Source: Gammaproteobacteria bacterium
GTDB taxonomy: Bacteria; Pseudomonadota; Gammaproteobacteria; Pseudomonadales; Halieaceae
Length of the DNA: 64,000 nucleotides
Assembly (NCBI GenBank): GCA_024742415.1
Contig: JANSYN010000002.1
Span: forward strand, 248,001-312,000
Direction of reading: 5' to 3'
Shown here: one piece after another, positions 8,434-17,892 of the stretch
How positions within the stretch are numbered: position 1 is the first letter of the stretch
Layout: each line of letters begins with the position of its first letter
Program-made: the position numbers and the translations under genes
The notes under the pieces: model-generated
Seen by the model: the letters and a program-made list of their open reading frames with translations, nothing else
The model's database searches: none
What the model was told of the DNA's origin: nothing

Positions 8434-8940
8434 ATGACACAACCGCATGACGCAGCGCCGGACGCAGCCACTGTTGCCGACACCATCCGTTTACTGCTGC
8501 ACACGCAGGTCCAGTGTGTGCTGGCGACGGTCTCGCCCGCAGGCCCGGCGCAGCACCTGATGGCCTATGCCTTTGATGACGACCTGCATCAGGTTTACGT
8601 CGCCTCGCTGCGCGCCACCGAGAAGGTCAGCAACATGCTGCGCAATCCCGCTACTTCGCTGTTTTGGGACAATCGCACTGGCAACACCAGGGATCACATT
8701 GAAGGGCTTGCACTAATGGCAACCGGCCGGGCCCGCGTGCTCGATCACGTACAGCGCGCAGCACCTGCAGCCGCGCTGCAGCAACGCAACACTTCCCTGG
8801 GCGGCCTGCTTGGCCACGCTGACGCCGTTGTGCTGGCCATCCATATCAGCAGCTACCGGCTGGTGCAGGGCTACACATCCATTACCCACTACGACCCGAC
8901 TGCGCAGGCAGTCACAGACCCATCCATAAGGAGAAACTAG
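8434..8940 (+). CDS. Pyridoxamine 5'-phosphate oxidase-fold (flavin split-barrel) protein
   Basis: From the ATG at 8434 the product has 168 residues with the split-barrel layout: a strand of the form QCVLATVSP, then YVASLRATEKVSNMLRNP, FWDNRTGN and GRARVL. Such proteins bind FMN, F420 or haem and often reduce small substrates. A longer frame from 8365 adds about 23 low-complexity residues without support. The stop lies two bases before the next gene, whose AAGGAG ribosome site is inside this gene's last codons, so the two are translationally close and probably form one operon. The substrate is not identifiable, and true PdxH activity is not implied. Confidence 0.78.
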   Translation: MTQPHDAAPDAATVADTIRLLLHTQVQCVLATVSPAGPAQHLMAYAFDDDLHQVYVASLRATEKVSNMLRNPATSLFWDNRTGNTRDHIEGLALMATGRARVLDHVQRAAPAAALQQRNTSLGGLLGHADAVVLAIHISSYRLVQGYTSITHYDPTAQAVTDPSIRRN

Positions 8941-8942
8941 CT

Positions 8943-10010
8943 ATGTCTTACCGCGTAATCACCTGGGGAACCGGCAATGTTGGTGCATTTACAGTGCGCG
9001 CCGTGCTCAATCATCCCGAGCTGGAGCTGATCGGCCACATTGTCAGCTCGCCAGACAAGGCCGGCAAGGACGTCGCCGAGCTGGCTGAACTGGGTGGTGC
9101 GACGGGTGTTATCGCCACCGACGACATAGATGCTGCACTGGCGCTGGCGCCCGACTGCGTTGTCTACACCGCGCACTCTGAAACCCGCATGCTTGAGGCT
9201 GCACAGGACCAGGCCCGATGCCTGCGCGCCGGTATCAATGTGGTTTCCAGCTCACTGTTTATGCTGCAGTACCCGGACAATCCCGGCATAGCGTTTATTG
9301 CAGACCCGGTAAGAGCAGCCTGTAATGAAGGCAATACGACGTGCTTCAACAATGGTATCGACCCCGGCTTCGCCAACGACACCATGCCACTGACCTTCAC
9401 CGGGTTGTGCGAACACTGGAGCAGCGTGCGCATGCGCGAGATCGTCAATTACTCGACTTACGAGCAGGAGCACACCATTCGTGAGGTCATGGGCTTTGGC
9501 TATCCTCTGGACCACGATTGCATGCTGTTCCAGGAAGGCATGCTATCGCTGGGCTGGGGCGGTTCTGTCTGGTCTGTTGCGGCGGGCCTGGGGGTCACGC
9601 TCGAGCGAGTCTACGAGGTGCACGAGCGCCTGCCACTGGCCGAGGATGTGAGCAACGCGATGGGTACCTTCAAGGCGGGCACCACCGGCGCCATGCGTTT
9701 TGAAGTGCGCGGTGTGGTCGATGGCCGCGATGCCATCGTGCTCGAACATGTCACGCGCATTACCGACGACATTGCACCGGACTGGCCACAGGGGAAGGGT
9801 TATCGCGTAATCATTGAAGGTGAGCCGCGCATGGAAATCGCCATGGACATGGAAGACAGCAACGGCGATCACGCCGTGGGCGGCGTCATCCAGACCGCAA
9901 CCGCAATCGTCAATGCCATTCCCGCTGTGGTGGAACACGCACCGGGCCTGGTCGCCGCGCTGGATCTACCGAAGATTACCGGCAAGGGGCTCTACCGGCC
10001 GGTGGACTAG
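8943..10010 (+). CDS. DapB-like NAD(P)-dependent oxidoreductase
   Basis: This 355-residue protein starts with a Rossmann motif, TWGTGNVGAFTVRAV, and resembles the dihydrodipicolinate-reductase N-terminal superfamily used by 2,4-diaminopentanoate dehydrogenase and by many uncharacterised mycobacterial and marine proteobacterial enzymes. It is longer than true DapB (about 270) and lacks its usual context, so lysine synthesis is unlikely. The ATG has AAGGAG nine bases upstream. It is the second gene of a two-gene operon with the split-barrel protein. The substrate is unknown; degradative pathways for steroids or similar compounds are a common context for this family, but that is inference here. 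Confidence 0.75.
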   Translation: MSYRVITWGTGNVGAFTVRAVLNHPELELIGHIVSSPDKAGKDVAELAELGGATGVIATDDIDAALALAPDCVVYTAHSETRMLEAAQDQARCLRAGINVVSSSLFMLQYPDNPGIAFIADPVRAACNEGNTTCFNNGIDPGFANDTMPLTFTGLCEHWSSVRMREIVNYSTYEQEHTIREVMGFGYPLDHDCMLFQEGMLSLGWGGSVWSVAAGLGVTLERVYEVHERLPLAEDVSNAMGTFKAGTTGAMRFEVRGVVDGRDAIVLEHVTRITDDIAPDWPQGKGYRVIIEGEPRMEIAMDMEDSNGDHAVGGVIQTATAIVNAIPAVVEHAPGLVAALDLPKITGKGLYRPVD

Positions 10011-10028
10011 CCGCGCCACGGGTACCTT

Positions 10029-10046
10029 GGCCAGCCCCTGCTGGCC
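10029..10046. terminator. Convergent hairpin GGCCAGC-CCCT-GCTGGCC
   Basis: A perfect 7-bp stem with a 4-base loop lies between two convergent genes that end at 10010 and 10073. There is no T-run on either side, so it is a candidate transcript-end hairpin, not a canonical intrinsic terminator. Confidence 0.5.
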
Positions 10047-10072
10047 GCCTCTGCCCGCGCGACCATCGCTTG

Positions 10073-10519
10073 TTACGCGTGGCCAAGCAGCCATGCCAGA
10101 CACAACCCTGCCGATGCCACTGTGGTCAGCGTAGCGCGCAGGCTGCGATAATAAACAGGTTGGCGCACAAACATCACGTGCCGCCGCTCTATCACCACGA
10201 TGATCCCCAGTAGCGCTGCAAGCAACAGCAGCGCGTGCTGTGCGCCCAGCGCGAACCAGCCAGTAAACGCCACCACGACCAGAAAATTACTGACCACCAG
10301 TATTCGCGGATATCTGCGGATCAGCGCCAGGCCCCACCAACTGCCCAAAAGAAAACTGACGATACACAGCGCATAGACACCCAGCCCCTGCGAATACCTG
10401 TCAGCACGCGATGCGTCCACGGCAATGAGTGCAGGGCCCAGCAGAAAAGGCAACAGCCCCGCCCTGCCCAGCCACCGGGCGGTGCGCCCGAACCCCGACG
10501 AGTGGTCCCTGTCACGCAT
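10073..10519 (-). CDS. DUF3429 inner-membrane protein
   Basis: The 148-residue product has five hydrophobic segments: around LGRAGLLPFLLGPALIA, a segment containing FLLGSWWGLAL, two tightly packed helices near the middle and a final LCLAWLLG helix. This pattern and the SFLLGSWWG motif match DUF3429, a family related to eukaryotic TMEM69 with unknown function. The longer frame from 10561 starts with TTG and adds a charged leader; the ATG at 10519 is preferred. It lies 63 bases downstream of the outer-membrane barrel gene on the same strand. Confidence 0.72.
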   Translation of the reverse strand: MRDRDHSSGFGRTARWLGRAGLLPFLLGPALIAVDASRADRYSQGLGVYALCIVSFLLGSWWGLALIRRYPRILVVSNFLVVVAFTGWFALGAQHALLLLAALLGIIVVIERRHVMFVRQPVYYRSLRATLTTVASAGLCLAWLLGHA

Positions 10520-10582
10520 GAAGGCGAGCCCTGCGCACGACAGCCGACTTGCTGCCTGCAATAGCCATCGCCGCGCGCTGCA

Positions 10583-11359
10583 TCAGAAGCGATAATCCGC
10601 CGAGAATACCAACGAATTGAACCAGGCAAAGCTGTAGACATCGTCAGTATCTGCGCCACCTTCCAGGGTGCGATAGCCCACGCCAACGCGCCACTGCTCA
10701 TCCACTGCATAGTTCAATCGGATGCCGAGATCGATCGCGCGACCGGGGCCGCCCGCCAGGCCGTCCAGATCTGCCGCGAGCGACCAGCGATCATCGAAGC
10801 GGTATTCGCCGGCCAGGTACAGTAATGGCACCAGCCCAAGGTCGTCATCGCTGCTGGTCACGTCGCCCTGGGTGAGTTTGATCTCGGCATCGCGTACCTT
10901 CAGGGTAGCGCCTATCCAGAAGTCCCACTGTTCCCGGGCGAACCAGTGGTAGCGATAACCCAAACGCCAGGAGTTAAACCTGTACTCGGCCTTGACCTGG
11001 TCATCCGGATTGAAGGTGCCGCCGGCGAAACGGGTTTCCTCTTCCAACTGGCCGTTTTCGCTGTAGGACAGCGGCGCCAGCAAGAAGCGCAGCCCGTGTT
11101 TGTCGTTGATGTTCCAGGTGCCTTCAACACGCACCGCAGCCCAGGGGCCAGAGCCGGCCACGTCAGCCAGTGAGAACTTTGTGCCCTGCTCATCGTTGGG
11201 AATCTGCACATCGTTTTTTTCCTGCCAGGTTGCACCCAGCTCGAGGTGCAGGTTAAACGGCTGGTCGGAGGGTGCAGCGTTGGCGACGGCCACGCAGGTT
11301 ACCGCCGCCACAGGCACGGCCCTGACAAGGGTGGCAAGCAGGGAAAATAGGTAAGGCAT
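10583..11359 (-). CDS. Outer-membrane beta-barrel protein, unknown substrate
   Basis: A signal peptide of about 28 residues (ending near AVANA) is followed by repeated amphipathic strands such as FNLHLELGATW, HGLRFLLAPL, SWRLGYRYHWF, WDFWIGATLKV and LLYLAGEYRFDD, and the chain ends in ADYRF. The terminal phenylalanine is the usual BAM signal. At 258 residues it would fit a barrel of eight to twelve strands. I do not recognise a named family. It may share a transcript with the DUF3429 gene downstream. Confidence 0.75.
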   Translation of the reverse strand: MPYLFSLLATLVRAVPVAAVTCVAVANAAPSDQPFNLHLELGATWQEKNDVQIPNDEQGTKFSLADVAGSGPWAAVRVEGTWNINDKHGLRFLLAPLSYSENGQLEEETRFAGGTFNPDDQVKAEYRFNSWRLGYRYHWFAREQWDFWIGATLKVRDAEIKLTQGDVTSSDDDLGLVPLLYLAGEYRFDDRWSLAADLDGLAGGPGRAIDLGIRLNYAVDEQWRVGVGYRTLEGGADTDDVYSFAWFNSLVFSADYRF

Positions 11360-11733
11360 GGTGTATTCCTTGGTCTACAGTTCGTTCGGCTGTGCGGTGC
11401 TGGCTCTTTGCCAGGAGCGCGTCATGCGACGGCGTCGTCAGGGCGCATCGAAAGAGCGCATCGTGCGTCCGCGTCGTCAGACCGCGTCGTCAGACCGCGT
11501 TATCACACCATGTCGTAAAAACACGTCGCTATCCCGCATTGATCGGACCGCGGGAAATACGAGGCTACAGCTCACGTGGATGATGCAAAAGTACATATTC
11601 ACGATTAACGCAGGAACGACACCGCCTTGCACAACTTCTCGACCAAGTCCCAAACAACGTCCCAAACAACGTCCCGAACAACGTCCCGAACAACGGCTTG
11701 AGCAACGGCTTGAAAAACGCGGTGCCGGCACGC
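11360..11733. other. 374-base gap with tandem repeats, no gene
   Basis: The gap lies between the start of the barrel gene and the end of the RND pump gene. It holds a 13-bp unit CCGCGTCGTCAGA twice in tandem near 11472-11500 among other CGTCGTCAG-like copies, and six 12-bp units at 11647-11718. Frames that cross it, such as one from 11358 to 11792, are rich in R, Q and P because of the repeats and run into the pump gene on the other strand; I do not call them genes. Confidence 0.6.
11647..11718. repeat. Six tandem 12-bp units next to the RND pump stop codon
   Basis: Two GTCCCAAACAAC units are followed by two GTCCCGAACAAC units, then GGCTTGAGCAAC and GGCTTGAAAAAC. The array ends 15 bases before the last codon of the pump gene (stop at 11734-11736). 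The ordered pairs of identical units suggest recent stepwise duplication. Confidence 0.85.
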
Positions 11734-14700
11734 TCACGGCGGCGGGTCGGCTTGCAGTTGTCCTGGCCGGTGGCGCGACAGGCGCCGCATAATATCCTGG
11801 CCAATAAAGTACATTGCCGGCACCAGCAGCAGCGTGACGAACGTCGCAAAGAGCACCCCGAAGGCAACCGAAATCGCCATGGGCTTCACAAACTGTGCCT
11901 GGATAGATGACTCCAACTGGATCGGCAGCAGGCCCATGAAGGTTGTCACTGACGTCAATACTACCGGCCTGAAACGCCGCACGCCGCCCTCGATAACGGC
12001 TGCCCGCCAGTCAGTACCCGCCTCGCGTCGCCGATTGGTAATCTCGTCGACCAGCACCAGGCTGTCGTTTACGACAATACCGGTAAGGCCAATAATCCCC
12101 ACCGCCGACAATATGCTCACGCTGTTCCCCAGAATGAGATGCCCCAGGATTGCGCCGACAATGCCAAAGGGAATGGCCATCATAATGACCAGGGGCAGAC
12201 CGTAACTGCGCAACGGTACTGCCAGCGCAGCGTAGATCATAATCAGGATGGCGATAAAGCCCAGCCCTAACGAGGCCGTCGCTTCGGCCTGCTCCCGTGC
12301 CTCGCCGCCCAGGCGCGGTTCGACGTCAGGATAACGCGGTAAGATCTCGGGCAGCAGTTCATCGACGATCGCGGCGTTGACAACACCGGGTTCCACGCGG
12401 GCCTTGTCGACGTCTGCCTGTACGTTGACTACTCGCTGGCGATTCAAGCGGTTGATAACACTCACGCCTGTTCTTTCAATCGCTTCGCCAACAACCTCAA
12501 AGGGCACCTTGCCGTGACCGGGCACATCGATCCACATATCGCGCAGCGACTCCTGGCTGACCCTGCTGGCCTGCGGGAAACGCACATAGACCCGCACCTC
12601 ATTGCGTCCACGCTGGATGCGCTGAACTTCTGCACCAAAAAACGCCTGGCGCACCTGTCGTGCCAGCTCGACCTGGCCCAGTCCAAGAGCATCGCCCTGG
12701 GGCGTCACGCGAATATCCAGTTCGGGGCCGCCCGCATCAAAGGTGTCGCGGATGTCGGTAACCCCCTCAAACTGCAGCAGCGCCTGCTTCAGTTCGCTGG
12801 CTGCGCCGCGCAGTTGCTGCAGGTCAGCTCCCACCAGTTCGGTATCAACGGGCGATGCCGACGGCCCGGAGTTTGCGTCAAAGGTGATGGATTGAATGCC
12901 GCTGAGTTCACCCAGTGCCTCGCGCATCCATATCGCCAACTCCACCGAGGTCTGCTCGCGCTCGGTGCTGGGTAGCAGCTCAACGATAACCTGCGCCTCG
13001 GTGTCATCGGTGGACACCGACATCAATTCAAGGATAACGGAGTAGTCGTTGCCGGTTTCCCTGCGGAAACGCTCGTCCATCGACTTTGCCGCCTGCTCGA
13101 TGAGCAACGCATAGTTGTGGGTCTTTTGCCACGCCGTGCCCTGGGGCATTTTCAAATCAACGGCAATCTGGTCGGCCGGCACATTGGGGAAGAACACAAA
13201 GCGCACCAGGCCACTGGGAATGAGGGCAATGCTGACCATCAGGATACCCAGGAAAATTGCGAGCGTGACGTAGCGAAACTCCACCGCCATTTGCAGGATG
13301 CGCCGGTACGGGCCTTCGGCAAAACTCACCATACTGGCAGAACAGCCTTGCTGCAGGCGATGCAGACGCTGCCACAGGTTACGTGGGGGCGCTGACTGGT
13401 CAACAATACGAATATGCCGCAAGTGCGCGGGCAATATGAGTTTGGTTTCCAGTAGTGAGAACAGCAGGCTTAGCACCACAATCGGCACGATAACACTGAG
13501 AATTCTCCCTACCCCGTCTTCCAGGCGGGCCGCCGGCAGAAACGCAATCATGGATGTCAGGGCGCCGAACACTGTTGCCATGGCCACGCGCCGCACGCCG
13601 CGAACGATGCTGTCTATACCTTTCTTCTCACGCTCCAACTGCGCATAGGCGCTCTCCGCAGTGACAATACCGTCATCCACCAGCATGCCCAGTACGAGAA
13701 TAAATCCGAATACCGAAATCACGTTGATAGATACGGGCAAACCCAGCAGGTCGATAGCCAGCAGCGTTCCAAGAAACGAAAACGGCACCCCCAGGATGAC
13801 CCAGAAAGCCAGGGACAAATTCAGAAAAAGCGCCAGCGTCAGCAACACCAGCACTGCGCCCTGTGCCGCGCTCTTGAGCATCAGGTTGATACGGCCGTGC
13901 AGTATCACGCTGCGGTCTGACCACGCCGTGAGCTCGACACCCGGCGGTAGCTCTACACTTTTGCGCTGGGCAAATTCGCGCAGTTGCTCCGTCATGGCCA
14001 ACACGTCCTGGTCACCCACGCGGTCTACTTCCAGGGTAATACTGGAACGACCATTCAGCCTGCTCAGTACGGGCTGGTCCTCAAAGCCGTCTCTTACAGT
14101 AGCGATATCCCCCAGCCGCAGGCGCGTGCCATCCGACCGCGAGATCAGCGTCAGCTGTGCATACTCCTGGCTGGTGTAGGCCTGCCCTACGGAGCGCAGG
14201 GTGATCGACCCGGCATCGGTGCGCAGCTTGCCACCGGGCAGGTCACTGGAGCGCAGGCGCACGGCCGCCACCACATCATCAAAACTCAGGCCATAGCGGC
14301 GCAGGGCCTGGTCGCTGACCTCGATGGAAATTTCATACTCCCTGCCGCCCGCCAGATCGACCTGGGTGATACCTGGGAGCAAGAGCACCTCATCGCGTAT
14401 GTCTTCAGCCAGCTCCTTGAGTTGAAACTCGTCAAGATCGCCATACAGCGTCAGGCGCATAGCGCGCGTACGACTGAAAATTTCCTCCACCACGGGCGCC
14501 TCGGCATCCGCAGGAAATGACGCAATGCCGTCCACCCGCACCTTGACCTGACTCAGCGCCTTGGTCATTGGCGTGTCCAGGTCCAACTCGACCGTTACCA
14601 CCCCTACACCCTCACGGGCCACCGAGCGAATTTCGCTGACGCCGGGAATGTCCTGCACCGCTTCTTCAATTTTCAGGATGATGCCCTGCTCTACCTCTTC

Positions 14701-14886
14701 GGGAGAACTGCCCGGGTAAGGCACGGTAATGGTCAACAGTCGCGAGGGAAAAGTTGGAAACACTTCCTTGGTGATGTTACCCAGGGACGCAAGCCCGCCG
14801 ACCATGATAATGAGCATGAGCAAATTGGCGGCAACAGGGTTCCCAGCCCACCAGGCGATAAGGCCACGTTCCTGCATGGACGCCAT
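11734..14886 (-). CDS. RND efflux transporter, inner-membrane pump (HAE1/AcrB-like)
   Basis: At 1050 residues this is a full-length resistance-nodulation-division pump that exchanges protons for drugs or other amphiphiles. After the first membrane helix (PVAANLLMLIIMVGGLASLG) come a periplasmic porter domain, TM2-6 with the proton-relay aspartates in LGMLVDDGIV, a second periplasmic domain and TM7-12 with GIVVNDSLVLVDEITNRRR. The ATG overlaps the adaptor gene's stop as TGATG, so the two are translationally coupled. No outer-membrane channel gene is nearby; a shared TolC is likely. Sequence style resembles the group of pumps often found with adaptor alone in marine bacteria. The substrate cannot be inferred. 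Confidence 0.95.
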   Translation of the reverse strand: MASMQERGLIAWWAGNPVAANLLMLIIMVGGLASLGNITKEVFPTFPSRLLTITVPYPGSSPEEVEQGIILKIEEAVQDIPGVSEIRSVAREGVGVVTVELDLDTPMTKALSQVKVRVDGIASFPADAEAPVVEEIFSRTRAMRLTLYGDLDEFQLKELAEDIRDEVLLLPGITQVDLAGGREYEISIEVSDQALRRYGLSFDDVVAAVRLRSSDLPGGKLRTDAGSITLRSVGQAYTSQEYAQLTLISRSDGTRLRLGDIATVRDGFEDQPVLSRLNGRSSITLEVDRVGDQDVLAMTEQLREFAQRKSVELPPGVELTAWSDRSVILHGRINLMLKSAAQGAVLVLLTLALFLNLSLAFWVILGVPFSFLGTLLAIDLLGLPVSINVISVFGFILVLGMLVDDGIVTAESAYAQLEREKKGIDSIVRGVRRVAMATVFGALTSMIAFLPAARLEDGVGRILSVIVPIVVLSLLFSLLETKLILPAHLRHIRIVDQSAPPRNLWQRLHRLQQGCSASMVSFAEGPYRRILQMAVEFRYVTLAIFLGILMVSIALIPSGLVRFVFFPNVPADQIAVDLKMPQGTAWQKTHNYALLIEQAAKSMDERFRRETGNDYSVILELMSVSTDDTEAQVIVELLPSTEREQTSVELAIWMREALGELSGIQSITFDANSGPSASPVDTELVGADLQQLRGAASELKQALLQFEGVTDIRDTFDAGGPELDIRVTPQGDALGLGQVELARQVRQAFFGAEVQRIQRGRNEVRVYVRFPQASRVSQESLRDMWIDVPGHGKVPFEVVGEAIERTGVSVINRLNRQRVVNVQADVDKARVEPGVVNAAIVDELLPEILPRYPDVEPRLGGEAREQAEATASLGLGFIAILIMIYAALAVPLRSYGLPLVIMMAIPFGIVGAILGHLILGNSVSILSAVGIIGLTGIVVNDSLVLVDEITNRRREAGTDWRAAVIEGGVRRFRPVVLTSVTTFMGLLPIQLESSIQAQFVKPMAISVAFGVLFATFVTLLLVPAMYFIGQDIMRRLSRHRPGQLQADPPP

Positions 14887-15968
14887 CAGCCAGCCTTTAC
14901 TGTGACGGGCATGCCTTCAACCATCAGGTCAAGGCGCGACACCACCACCCGATCCCCTGCATTGAGCCCGGCAGACACAACGACCGTTGTGCCGTCGCTG
15001 CGCGCCACAGTCACCGCACGGCGCACAAGCTGATCGCCCTGCACCAGAAAGACGGTTTCGCCCCCGTGGAGGGCCGAGCGCGGCAGGCGCACGGCGTTCA
15101 TTACCGCGGTACCGGCGATCTCGGCTTCGACGAACTGGCCTATCGACAGCGCGCGTGTGTGCAACGACTGGTCATAAGGGCGCTCTACCTCGGCAAGCGC
15201 GTGGAACACGCGCGTCTGTTCGTCCACGCGCTTTTCAATGCGTACCAGTTGTGCCTGCCACTGGTACTGCTCGCGGCCGAAGGTCGCACCCAGGGTAACC
15301 GGATGCGCCAGGTCAGCGCCCTCTGGGGCGTCATCGATAAAAGGCAGGTCCGAGGCCAGTAACGGTAAACGTACCTGTACCTTCTCGGTACTGAGCAGCG
15401 TCATCACGGCGCTGCCGCCTTGCACGTATTGGCCATAATCCACACGCTTGGCATCGATAATCGCATCAAACGGTGCCACGATTTCGGTATTTCGCAGATC
15501 CACTTCCGCCTGGCGCAGCCTGTCCCGTGCCGCAGCCAGCGTCGCCTTTGCGTCGTTAACAGCGGCGCGCATCTCCAGCACCCGCACCTCGGCCAGCGAC
15601 AACTCGGCGCTGGCCACAGCGGCACGCGCCTCTGACAAAGCCACTTCATAGTCGATGGGATCAATGCGCAACAGGGGCTCGCCCTGCTGCACCTGGGCGC
15701 CCTGCTCAAAGGCCTCGGCAACCCAGACCACGCGCCCGGACACCTCCGACACCAGCTCAATGTTGTACTGTGGTGTGACCGTACCACGCGAGCGCAGGGT
15801 GATCGGCACCGGGCCGGGCTGCGCAGTCACGACGTCCACCACTGGCACCAGCGCAGCGCGCTCGCGGCGCGGCAGATCGCTGCGGCTGTTAACCATCAGC
15901 CACGCTACCGCCGCTGCGAACAGCAGCACGATGATGGGCAATCCGCCTTTTTTCAGGGCATTGTTCAT
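14886..15968 (-). CDS. RND efflux periplasmic adaptor subunit (membrane fusion protein)
   Basis: The 360-residue product has an N-terminal membrane anchor (LPIIVLLFAAAVAWLMV), then lipoyl/barrel-sandwich halves around VVDVVTAQPGPVPI and VVAPFD-like EIVAPFDAIIDAKRVD, separated by an alanine-rich coiled-coil hairpin. This is the HlyD/AcrA-type layout. ATG at 15968 is preferred over a TTG eight codons upstream. It is the first gene of a two-gene operon with the pump. It would bridge the pump to an outer-membrane factor encoded elsewhere. Confidence 0.93.
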   Translation of the reverse strand: MNNALKKGGLPIIVLLFAAAVAWLMVNSRSDLPRRERAALVPVVDVVTAQPGPVPITLRSRGTVTPQYNIELVSEVSGRVVWVAEAFEQGAQVQQGEPLLRIDPIDYEVALSEARAAVASAELSLAEVRVLEMRAAVNDAKATLAAARDRLRQAEVDLRNTEIVAPFDAIIDAKRVDYGQYVQGGSAVMTLLSTEKVQVRLPLLASDLPFIDDAPEGADLAHPVTLGATFGREQYQWQAQLVRIEKRVDEQTRVFHALAEVERPYDQSLHTRALSIGQFVEAEIAGTAVMNAVRLPRSALHGGETVFLVQGDQLVRRAVTVARSDGTTVVVSAGLNAGDRVVVSRLDLMVEGMPVTVKAG

Positions 15969-16279
15969 GTCTGTCCCATGGGGGTTTAACAAAGAAGCGC
16001 GTGCAGGGTGGCCCGGGCTTTCGCTGGAACGCTGCCGCCACGCGACGCAGCGCAGGATACCCGATATGCCCGGGTACGACTATTGGATGAACGCGGCGAA
16101 TGTCGCATGCCTGTTGCACTGTAACAGCCCGCGCATACTAACGTTTACGTGGCGGACCCGGTGCCGGATCAACTGCCTCCTGTGCACCGCGAAGGCACTT
16201 CTGCAAGCCGCTGTCGCCCGAGTGCGACGGGTGCGCTACACTGCCAGCCACCGACACTCCTGCTACGGCCGGATCACCC
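15969..16279. promoter_or_regulatory. Divergent gap between RND operon and P450; dyad TACCCG-N7-CGGGTA
   Basis: No gene is seen in these 311 bases. They should carry promoters for the leftward efflux operon and the rightward P450. An inverted repeat with 6-bp arms (16058-16063 and 16071-16076) lies about 90 bases upstream of the adaptor start and could be a repressor site; no regulator gene is adjacent. Confidence 0.3.
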
Positions 16280-17614
16280 ATGAGCGATAGCGCCACACCG
16301 CAGTTGCATCCGATCAAGCTGGGCCCTTTGGAAACCCTGCGCCTGATTCGCAAAAGCTACCGGGATCCACTGGGACATGCCCAGGAACTGCACGCGCGTT
16401 TCGGCAACGCGGTAATGCAAAAAGTGGGACGCTACACCTTCGTCAATCTTTACGGCGCGGACGCGCACCGCCTTGCACTGGTCAATGAGGGCCAGGTATT
16501 TTCGAACAAGCAGGCCTGGGACTTGATTATCGGCCGCATTTTCCCCAACGGACTCATGCTCAGGGATGGCGACGACCACCGCTATCACCGACGACTCATG
16601 CAAGCTGGCTTCAAAAGCCCGGCCATGCAGCGCTATATGCTGGCGATGGAACCGCAGGTGCGCGCAGCGGTCGGCCAATGGCCGGTAGATACCGGCAAGC
16701 CACTGCTGGCCTACCCGACGTTCAAGGCAATGACCCTGGATCTGGCGGCATCGATTTTCCTGGGCATGGAACTTGGCGAGGAGGCCACGCGCATCAACGC
16801 AGCCTTCGAGACAGCCGTTGCCGCGTCAATGCCGAAAATACCGCTGGCGATTCCCGGTACATTGCTGTGGCGCGGCATACGCGCGCGCAAGTACATGGTC
16901 GACTATTTTCGCCAGCTGCTCCCTGCAAAACGCGGTGCCGATGGCACCGATATGTTTTCACTGCTGTGCAACGCTACCGACGAAGAGGGCAACCGTTACA
17001 CCGACCAGGAAGTAATCGACCACATGATTTTCCTCATGATGGCCGCGCACGATACCACCACCAGCACGCTCACCAGCATGACCTATGCGCTGGCGCGCCA
17101 CCCGCAGTGGCAGCAACGCCTGTACGACGAAATCGCCTCACTGGGCGGCGAGCACCTGCGCTATGCAGACCTCGAACGCATGGAGATGACAGAATGGGTG
17201 ATGAAAGAGGCGTTGCGCATGTATCCACCGCTCTCGACGCTACCCAAGTACAGCACTACCGCCTTTGAGTTCGAAGGACAAACAATCCCCGCAGGCGCGA
17301 TGGTTGCCACTTATCCCATCCATACGCACTACATGCCGCAGTACTGGTCAGACCCCACCACCTTTGACCCGGAGCGTTTCAGCCAGGCCCGCGCCGAGCA
17401 CAAGAACCATGCCTACTGCTGGGTGCCTTTCAGCGGGGGCGCTCACATGTGCATCGGGTTGCACTTTGCCATCATGCAAATCAAGCTGGTGATGTTCGAG
17501 ATGCTGCGCAGCTATCGCTGGTCTGTGCCGAAGGGCTACGCGATGCCGGTGCAGCAGTCACCGATTTCAAAGCCGCGGGATGACCTGCCCGTGTACCTTG
17601 AGGCACGTCGCTAA
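16280..17614 (+). CDS. Cytochrome P450 (second, unrelated subfamily)
   Basis: This 444-residue monooxygenase has the I-helix motif AAHDTTTSTLTS, the ExxR region in VMKEALRMYPP, and the haem loop PFSGGAHMCIG with the cysteine ligand near residue 391. The FSGGAHMCIG and YPPLSTLPKYS style is closer to the CYP51/CYP26-like branch than to the 418-residue P450 at 2020-3276, so they are not recent duplicates. No membrane anchor or redox partner is encoded here. It is monocistronic. A sterol, carotenoid or fatty-acid type substrate is possible but not shown. Confidence 0.93.
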   Translation: MSDSATPQLHPIKLGPLETLRLIRKSYRDPLGHAQELHARFGNAVMQKVGRYTFVNLYGADAHRLALVNEGQVFSNKQAWDLIIGRIFPNGLMLRDGDDHRYHRRLMQAGFKSPAMQRYMLAMEPQVRAAVGQWPVDTGKPLLAYPTFKAMTLDLAASIFLGMELGEEATRINAAFETAVAASMPKIPLAIPGTLLWRGIRARKYMVDYFRQLLPAKRGADGTDMFSLLCNATDEEGNRYTDQEVIDHMIFLMMAAHDTTTSTLTSMTYALARHPQWQQRLYDEIASLGGEHLRYADLERMEMTEWVMKEALRMYPPLSTLPKYSTTAFEFEGQTIPAGAMVATYPIHTHYMPQYWSDPTTFDPERFSQARAEHKNHAYCWVPFSGGAHMCIGLHFAIMQIKLVMFEMLRSYRWSVPKGYAMPVQQSPISKPRDDLPVYLEARR

Positions 17615-17712
17615 CCGCTGTTAAGCAAGCTCAGGCGCAGTGCCACAACCCAAAACACACGCCGCGCCCCGCCCTTGCGCTGCGCTCCAGACGCAGGCTG
17701 GCGTTAGGCGCA

Positions 17713-17892
17713 TCAGCCGCGTTCGCCGCTCTTGGCGCTTTCCAGTTGTGAACGCACCTGCTCTGCCTCGGCGGTCAACGTCGAGTACAGCCGGATATTG
17801 CCATCGCGTTGCGCCTGAAAGGCCTTGGCTACAAGGGCGTCGTGCTCCTTTTGCAGTTTCTTGGTGGGTGAGCTTTTAAACAATCCAAACAT
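17713..17892 (-). CDS. DUF6435-type small protein (59 residues)
   Basis: The product begins MFGLFKSSPTKKLQKEHDAL and continues with a helical segment containing AQRDGNIRLYSTLTAEAE. This beginning and the basic-then-acidic amphipathic helix match small DUF6435 proteins that are common in gammaproteobacteria and have no known role. The ATG at 17892 is chosen because homologues start at this MFGLFK; the longer frame from 17961 is not supported. It is an isolated gene. Confidence 0.75.
   Translation of the reverse strand: MFGLFKSSPTKKLQKEHDALVAKAFQAQRDGNIRLYSTLTAEAEQVRSQLESAKSGERG

Noticed and set aside
11647-11718. Possible CRISPR-like array
   Set aside because: Units are 12 bp with no spacers and no cas genes are present; it is a simple tandem repeat. 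The same holds for the arrays at 5065 and 36471.
11358-11792. 144-residue open frame crossing the 12-bp repeats
   Set aside because: Its composition comes from the repeats (PKQR and PEQR runs) and it overlaps the RND pump gene's 3' end on the other strand.
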